From Entamoeba invadens IP1 (taxonomy: Eukaryota > Evosea > Mastigamoebida > Endamoebidae): 34,006 bases of DNA. Positions 29,030 to 34,006 of this stretch are shown here, one piece after another. The notes beneath the pieces are model-generated. The model did not search any database and was not told the origin of the DNA. It saw only the letters and a list, made by a program, of their open reading frames with translations. Position numbers and translations under genes: made by a program. Within the stretch, counting starts at the first letter, position 1, and each line of letters starts with the position of its first letter. Location of the stretch: contig NW_004191829.1 in the NCBI RefSeq assembly GCF_000330505.1, forward strand, positions 22,050 to 56,055, read 5' to 3'.

Positions 29030-29771
29030 TAATGGTAATTAAGTTCACATTATAAATTAATAAATAGTAATGATTCAACAATAGATAAACTGAACTTATT
29101 TTTATTTTATTAATAAACAAAAATTGAAAAAGTGTGCAGTTATTATGAGTTTGTTTATACTTTAATAACTACACATATATCTTGTTACTTTATTTTTTGT
29201 AATAATTAAATGATAAAATAATTAAATATTTTTATAAATCTTGTTTAATCTAAATAATACTTATAACAAACTTATGATATATTACTGTTACATTTACAAC
29301 AAGTAATTAGAAACAGAAGAGTTTTTTTTAGTCTTTAGAGTAATGACAATAAATATAATAAATATTTAATTTGAAATTTACAAGCAGAATCAACTGAATA
29401 ATAAACAACAATAACAATAGTTATTAATATATGTATAAAAATAGTTTTTAACTTAAAGGTTGATGATTAAATAACATTCTTGATTTATAAAATTATTAGT
29501 GATTATTGTAAACAATCAAATAGTTTACAATATAAAACCTTTGAATTTAAAATTTAATTGTTAATAATTTCTATTGACTAATAATAAATGGTTGGATGAC
29601 ATATGATGTCGTTCAAATAGCAGCAATAAAATAGTTAACAACACACATTATATAACATGAACATTTAATTTATTATTTAACTACATTTCATTTAAAACTT
29701 ATTATAAATAAATGTATGTAGTTAAAGACAATACCCCAAATTAATGAGATGGGATAAGTTAATATATACTT

Positions 29772-29803
<32 letters not shown>

Positions 29804-29890
29804 GTTATGAATTATAAACAATTTAAGTACAGAAAGTATAATTTCTGATTGACACATTCAATATCATATAACAATTAAACCAAAATTGAT
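29030..29890. other. AT-rich intergenic region
   Basis: Between two minus-strand genes. Contains the (TA)13 microsatellite at 29771-29796. No coding pattern. Confidence 0.5.
29771..29796. repeat. (TA)13 microsatellite
   Basis: Uninterrupted TA dinucleotide run of 26 bases, likely length-variable between strains. Confidence 0.9.
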
Positions 29891-30454
29891 TTAGAAGAAA
29901 AAAGCAATAACCAGTGCAAAGCACATTGAGAGAGTCATCGCAGAGTCTTTTATGATATTAAAGAATCCTTCTTCATCAGTAAAGCATTTTCCCAATTCTT
30001 TGTTTGTTATTTTTGAAGGCAGTCCACCACAGATGGCAGAGGTGTCAAAGTCGTTTTTGATGAACTTGCCATCTTTAATTTCCGTTTTGGTTGAAGTTGT
30101 TTCTGAAGTCTTAACACACCCAATTTTAATAAGTGTTTCTATTGGTCTTGCATCACTTTCTTTGATTTTGCAATCTTTGGCATCAATATATGCATAAGAC
30201 ACAGCTGCATATTCTGGAAGATTTTCAACAAATGATTGATCGCTATCAAGTTCAATTGGATCTTGATCAACCCAATTACCACAAGTCACAGAGCCATACA
30301 CCTTTGCTTTGTTTCCTTCTTTGACATATTTGGTGTAAGTGTTGCCGCCAGAATAATAACACTTATCAAGAAGATAAACGTTCATGTATTCATTGTTGGT
30401 TATCATGAAATATTCGGCTTGGGCCACAAATGTGATTAGAACGATGAATATCAT
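29891..30454 (-). CDS. secreted, probably GPI-anchored protein, Entamoeba family of unknown function
   Basis: A 187-residue protein from ATG 30452-30454. Residues 1-~13 (MIFIVLITFVAQA) form a signal peptide. The ectodomain has spaced cysteines (LDKCYYSGG, GSVTCGNWV, AKDCKIK, KIGCVKTS, SAICGGLP, LGKCFTD). The last ~15 residues (SMCFALVIAFFF) are hydrophobic and uncharged, a GPI-type signal. Cysteine order and the motif K-Y....K..V.G..TC..WV match 13098-13712, which suggests a shared family. Likely displayed on the plasma membrane; function unknown. A TATA-like motif lies 28-36 bases upstream of the ATG. Confidence 0.7.
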   Translation of the reverse strand: MIFIVLITFVAQAEYFMITNNEYMNVYLLDKCYYSGGNTYTKYVKEGNKAKVYGSVTCGNWVDQDPIELDSDQSFVENLPEYAAVSYAYIDAKDCKIKESDARPIETLIKIGCVKTSETTSTKTEIKDGKFIKNDFDTSAICGGLPSKITNKELGKCFTDEEGFFNIIKDSAMTLSMCFALVIAFFF

Positions 30455-30481
30455 TTGATGGATTAGTGATCATCATTACAA

Positions 30482-30490
30482 GTTTAAATG
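30482..30490 (-). promoter_or_regulatory. TATA-like motif for 29891-30454
   Basis: The minus strand reads CATTTAAAC, about 30 bases before the ATG. Motif and spacing only. Confidence 0.35.
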
Positions 30491-31150
30491 GCGACGTAAA
30501 GCCTTAAAATACAATAACATGTAATAATGAAAACTCTATTTTTCATCAGTCAAGTTATTAACATTAAATATAACCCCACCTTCATTTTATAATTAGAAAA
30601 GACTTTGTATTAAAAATGGCATTTGATATAAAAACATATTGTAAATTGGGCGTATTATAGCATTAAAACTTGTTTGTAAAGTTTAATTATACAATTCGAA
30701 TTATATGCAAACAAATTTTTAATTTTTGTTTGTATTATAAAGTTTAAATTGATTTAATTACAAAAATTCAAAAATCAATTATTATTGTTATTCTAAATAA
30801 AAACACATAATTACAAACCCGTACAACATTTAAAATATAGTCGAATAGTAAATTTGTATATAAGCGTTTAAAGTTTATTTGTCTGATAAATATTAAATCA
30901 ATTTAAACAACATTATTTAATTTTGAATATAAATAAACATTTGAATTTGTAAAATCTTGAATTGAAAAGATAATAAGTTCTGTACATATAACAACATTAG
31001 ATAATATTTACATGATACAACAATTAAAACTTGTTTTTTATTAATAAATATTTTCAAAAAATATGTTCATACTGATTTATTTTTATTAATAATAATCAAT
31101 AAAATATTGATGATAAAATTATTTTAAAAAATTACCAATTTTTAAAAAAA
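30491..31150. other. AT-rich non-coding DNA
   Basis: Low-complexity region upstream of the minus-strand gene at 29891-30454. No gene or repeat recognised. Confidence 0.5.
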
Positions 31151-31285
31151 ATGTTTTTAACTGTATTAATTATGAATGTTTTGGATAGCCCAGTACATGA
31201 AACCGAAAACAAGGACAATGAGATGGTTCTGAGTAAGGACTGCTTTAAGTTATGTGAGCATACTGAATGGTTGAGTGTAACATAA
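31151..31285 (+). other. short possible reading frame or gene fragment
   Basis: ATG 31151 opens a 44-codon frame starting MFLTVLIMNVLDSPVHETEN and ending CEHTEWLSVT. The G/C content is higher than the surroundings. The same DNA on the minus strand reads KAVLTQNHLIVLVFGFMYWA, a membrane-helix-like segment, so either strand could be the former coding one. I cannot assign it; a gene remnant is the safest reading. Confidence 0.2.
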
Positions 31286-31409
31286 TTGAATTATTTATAT
31301 GCAATAAATTAATAGTGTTTTGCATGTTATAAAGTTACCATTTAAAAAATAAACTTATATTATATGAAACATTTTTTAAATATAATTTTATAAATAAAAA
31401 TAAAAATAC

Positions 31410-31550
31410 AGGGTAGATAAAAAACCGCATCAGTTCTTTAACAGCTTCCTCATGATTTACTAGTTATAAATAATAACATTATAATAAAAAGTATGATACT
31501 AATTATTACCTCGGACAGAAAAAGTCTCCACGAGGCATATTCAGCTTTCA
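31410..31550 (-). other. coding-like fragments, unassigned
   Basis: The minus strand reads MKAEYASWRLFLSEV from 31550 and, after an A/T-rich stretch, HEEAVKELMRFFIYPV near 31455-31410. Composition is richer in G and C than the flanks. I could not link the pieces through a consensus GTTTGT...TAG intron. They may be remnants of one decayed small gene together with the fragment at 31170-31262. Confidence 0.2.
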
Positions 31551-31622
31551 TAATAAACACCACCATTCATTTTATTAGAATCATATTATTAAAATCCATT
31601 AAATCAAGATAAAAAAATTTAA

Positions 31623-31665
31623 AAAAGGGATAAATACCACTTTAAAAGTGGTATTTATCCCTTTT
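31623..31665. repeat. perfect 43-bp palindrome
   Basis: Two 21-base arms (left arm AAAAGGGATAAATACCACTT plus T) separated by a single A. The arms are exact reverse complements, so the DNA can form a hairpin or cruciform, or the RNA a long stem. No gene directly abuts it. Confidence 0.9.
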
Positions 31666-34006
31666 GTGCTACAATATTCAGTTTTTGTTTTTTTAGAAGA
31701 TAAGTTCGGTGATAATTTATATTAGAATAAACCCACTATTCAAGAAATAGTAAATAACTATTTTATAAATCTTAGTTTATTATGTATAAAATTATTAAAT
31801 AATTTGGTGATTGGAATGACGATATAAATAATAAAGATAAAATAATATAAATACGATCACAATCAATTGATCTGGTATAAATTAAAATAATATCTCTTTC
31901 AACAAAATGCTATCTCAATTTTTGATCAAATTATTATAAAATGATTGTTTTATTGTAAAAAAATACTTTTTTTCTTCAAAACACTTCATATTGGTTATTA
32001 CTAATAATAACAAAATTATAGCTGCGGGACTACTTGACATGTGTATTGATTGATGTTTGTGTTCAAAACACATAAATTGTGTAAATAAAGATAAACAACT
32101 AAATGTTAAATTAAACCAGATTGCACGCATTGATTAATTCGAAAATGAACGCCTGATGATGGCATGATTAAGATTATATGTTATAAATGATACAGATATC
32201 TAAATATGTTTTAAAAAGCACATTCAGAAATTATTTTTTTTTAATTATTATTTAATAATAACAACAAACTAAATAATAGAATTTGTTATATTATATTTAT
32301 AAAATTGTGTTCAAAAATAACCAAACTTTCGTGCACAAAAAGTGATCACAAGAAAGCACTAAAAAACAAACAGTAAGTAATAAGATCGAAGTTTTATCAT
32401 AATAAATGGGACTTGTACTATATTTTCAATAATTTATAGTAATTATAACTTAAGCACTTTTTTAACAATATTAATAGAAATTATAAAATATTGATGAAAA
32501 TCGTATTGTATAAAAGTAAACTATTTTACAAAGTTGTTATTTGTTGTGTTATGTTAATCACAAAGACAAAACTTTAATTTAATGCTTCACTACTTGTTGT
32601 AGACAATATTATTAAACTTTAATGACAATTTGACAACATTAGTAACGTTTTTGGCAAAAGTTGTGATGATCAAATCACAAAAATAATGTTTTAATAATTA
32701 GATTGTTAAACTATATATTTTTTATTTATCAAAATAAATGTTCTTTAAACAAATTACAGTGTTATTCACTGGGTTTTCGATTCCCACCATTTTCAATAAT
32801 TATTAAGTCAGTTTATTAATTATTTAGTCAAAAAAATAAAATATTTCGTCACATATTTTAATTAAACACCACCTACAATTATTAGTCCAGCATAATTAAT
32901 AAATAGACCATGCAAAAAAAATATTAATACCACCACAAATAATTTCAATATTATAATTTTTATATTTCATTCTCAAAAATAAATAGACGCACAACAAACT
33001 TATATGTTCACGTCATTTAGAATTATTAAAGTTTTTTTCTGAATTATTTTACTTTCAACAAAAAAAAATAAAATATTTCTTTATAAAATGTTATAAAATA
33101 CTATGACAATGAAATTAATTTAAAGATAATCTTGAGCATACACCTTTCTCCAAACTTCATTTCTATACTTTTTTCATTAATTCGTCACTGCCCTCAGTTA
33201 GAGGGAAAATGCAATTTTTATTTAAGATATTTAAATTTTATATATTTTCATTAGGTGTGGTTATATGAAAAAAATAATTTTTTGATGTTAAATTGAAACA
33301 AAAAAGTGTATGACCTCTTTAATATTTTGAAATTTATTTTATCTCCCTGTTATTTTTCCTTATCCATAAAATCGTTATTATTTTTCTATTTTTAGAAACA
33401 AAGAAAATCATTTTTAACACTAAAAAATAAAATCAATCATTACACATTTTAATTATGATTAAAATATAGAGTAAAATGTATTTCATTATTTATATTGAAA
33501 TACGTTTTGGATATAATTGACGAATTCAGTCTAATTTAATAAAGTAGTTCGATTAATTGTTTATATCGAGTAAACATGTTTATCATTAAAATTTAGTTGA
33601 ATTTTAACTTGGTATTTTAATTAATTACAGATGATAAAATAAACATTAAAATAAAACAATATTGTTGCAAAAATAAATTGTTAACATTTCAAGTTTTCTT
33701 GATATTATGATGTGTCAGTCTGTATATGATTATTGTTAAATTGACTTACTTGAAAATTGCATCGATTTTCAAAAAATTTTTAGAACTAAAAAGTTGTATC
33801 ATTTTATTCATTTTAAAAAATAATGTGTTGATACCAATTAGATAACTGGAGAAATTTTGACAAATCCATTATTAGATTCCCCACTGAGAAAAATGATTAT
33901 ATTTATCAAGTATAATCGAAAACATATTATTAATTTATAAATAATTACGTGTACGACTAATTTAATCAATTCTCGAACCACAAGTCTTAAACAAATATAC
34001 AATGTG
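31666..34006. other. AT-rich non-coding DNA to window end
   Basis: Over 2.3 kb without a convincing gene. A small CCCTC-AGTTA-GAGGG hairpin lies near 33190-33204. No tRNA, snoRNA boxes, transposon ends or long repeats recognised. Confidence 0.5.

Noticed and set aside
31915..32130. Minus-strand frame of 71 codons
   Set aside because: No signal, domain or promoter, and AT-rich composition identical to the surroundings.
33190..33204. CCCTC-AGTTA-GAGGG hairpin as a terminator or small RNA
   Set aside because: A 5-bp stem is expected by chance in 34 kb and no transcript is nearby.
1..34006. tRNA, rRNA, CRISPR arrays, bacterial operons or phage genes
   Set aside because: None of the conserved boxes, spaced direct repeats or gene types is present. 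Gene structure, intron signal and transposon types are eukaryotic.

Overview
The window looks like nuclear DNA of an Entamoeba species, most likely reptile-type (E. invadens-like). It is very AT-rich, with short genes ending mostly in TAA, short 5' leaders with TATA-like motifs close to the ATG, and one intron with the Entamoeba donor GTTTGT. It has several BspA-type leucine-rich-repeat genes and the DNA-transposon set (piggyBac, Mutator-like, hAT) known from E. invadens and E. moshkovskii. The species call is inference; no rRNA, tRNA or other marker is present.

Layout. 1-890: decayed unidentified gene (+). 1463-1924 (-) and 2438-2806 (+): two small secreted proteins, unrecognised. 3149-5565 (-): serine-rich BspA-type LRR gene split by a one-base frameshift in a G run. 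5896-8337 (-): intact secreted protein joining a BspA-type LRR domain to a cysteine-rich CxxC domain and a GPI-type tail. 8338-11738: non-coding DNA with a MITE-like repeat present twice on either side of a 100-N assembly gap. 11739-12578 (+): relic of an HSP70 gene. 13098-13712 (+): secreted, GPI-tailed protein. 14203-15408 (-): cytosolic BspA-type LRR protein.

15692-25374 is a nested transposon complex, the most interesting part of the window. A piggyBac-type element with very long (~400 bp) terminal inverted repeats (about 3.2 kb when empty) carries two insertions, both inside its right repeat: a 2.4-kb element encoding a FLYWCH/MULE-type transposase, flanked by a TTAA duplication, and a 4.1-kb hAT element flanked by GTTCAAGT. 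The undisturbed left repeat records the empty-site sequence for both insertions. All three transposase genes are broken by frameshifts and/or a stop codon. The whole complex sits in the stop codon of the gene at 25375-26468 (-) and has moved that gene's 3' flank almost 10 kb away.

25375-26468 (-): unidentified protein with a probable frameshift. 27189-29029 (-): RasGEF (CDC25-type) gene in two exons. 29891-30454 (-): secreted, GPI-tailed protein that appears distantly related to 13098-13712. 30455-34006: mostly AT-rich non-coding DNA with a perfect 43-bp palindrome and weak coding-like fragments.

Taken together this is accessory-type chromosome: surface or secreted proteins, BspA-type LRR proteins, gene relics and nested DNA transposons. 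Single-base shifts recur in homopolymer runs, so some breaks may be sequence errors rather than real mutations.
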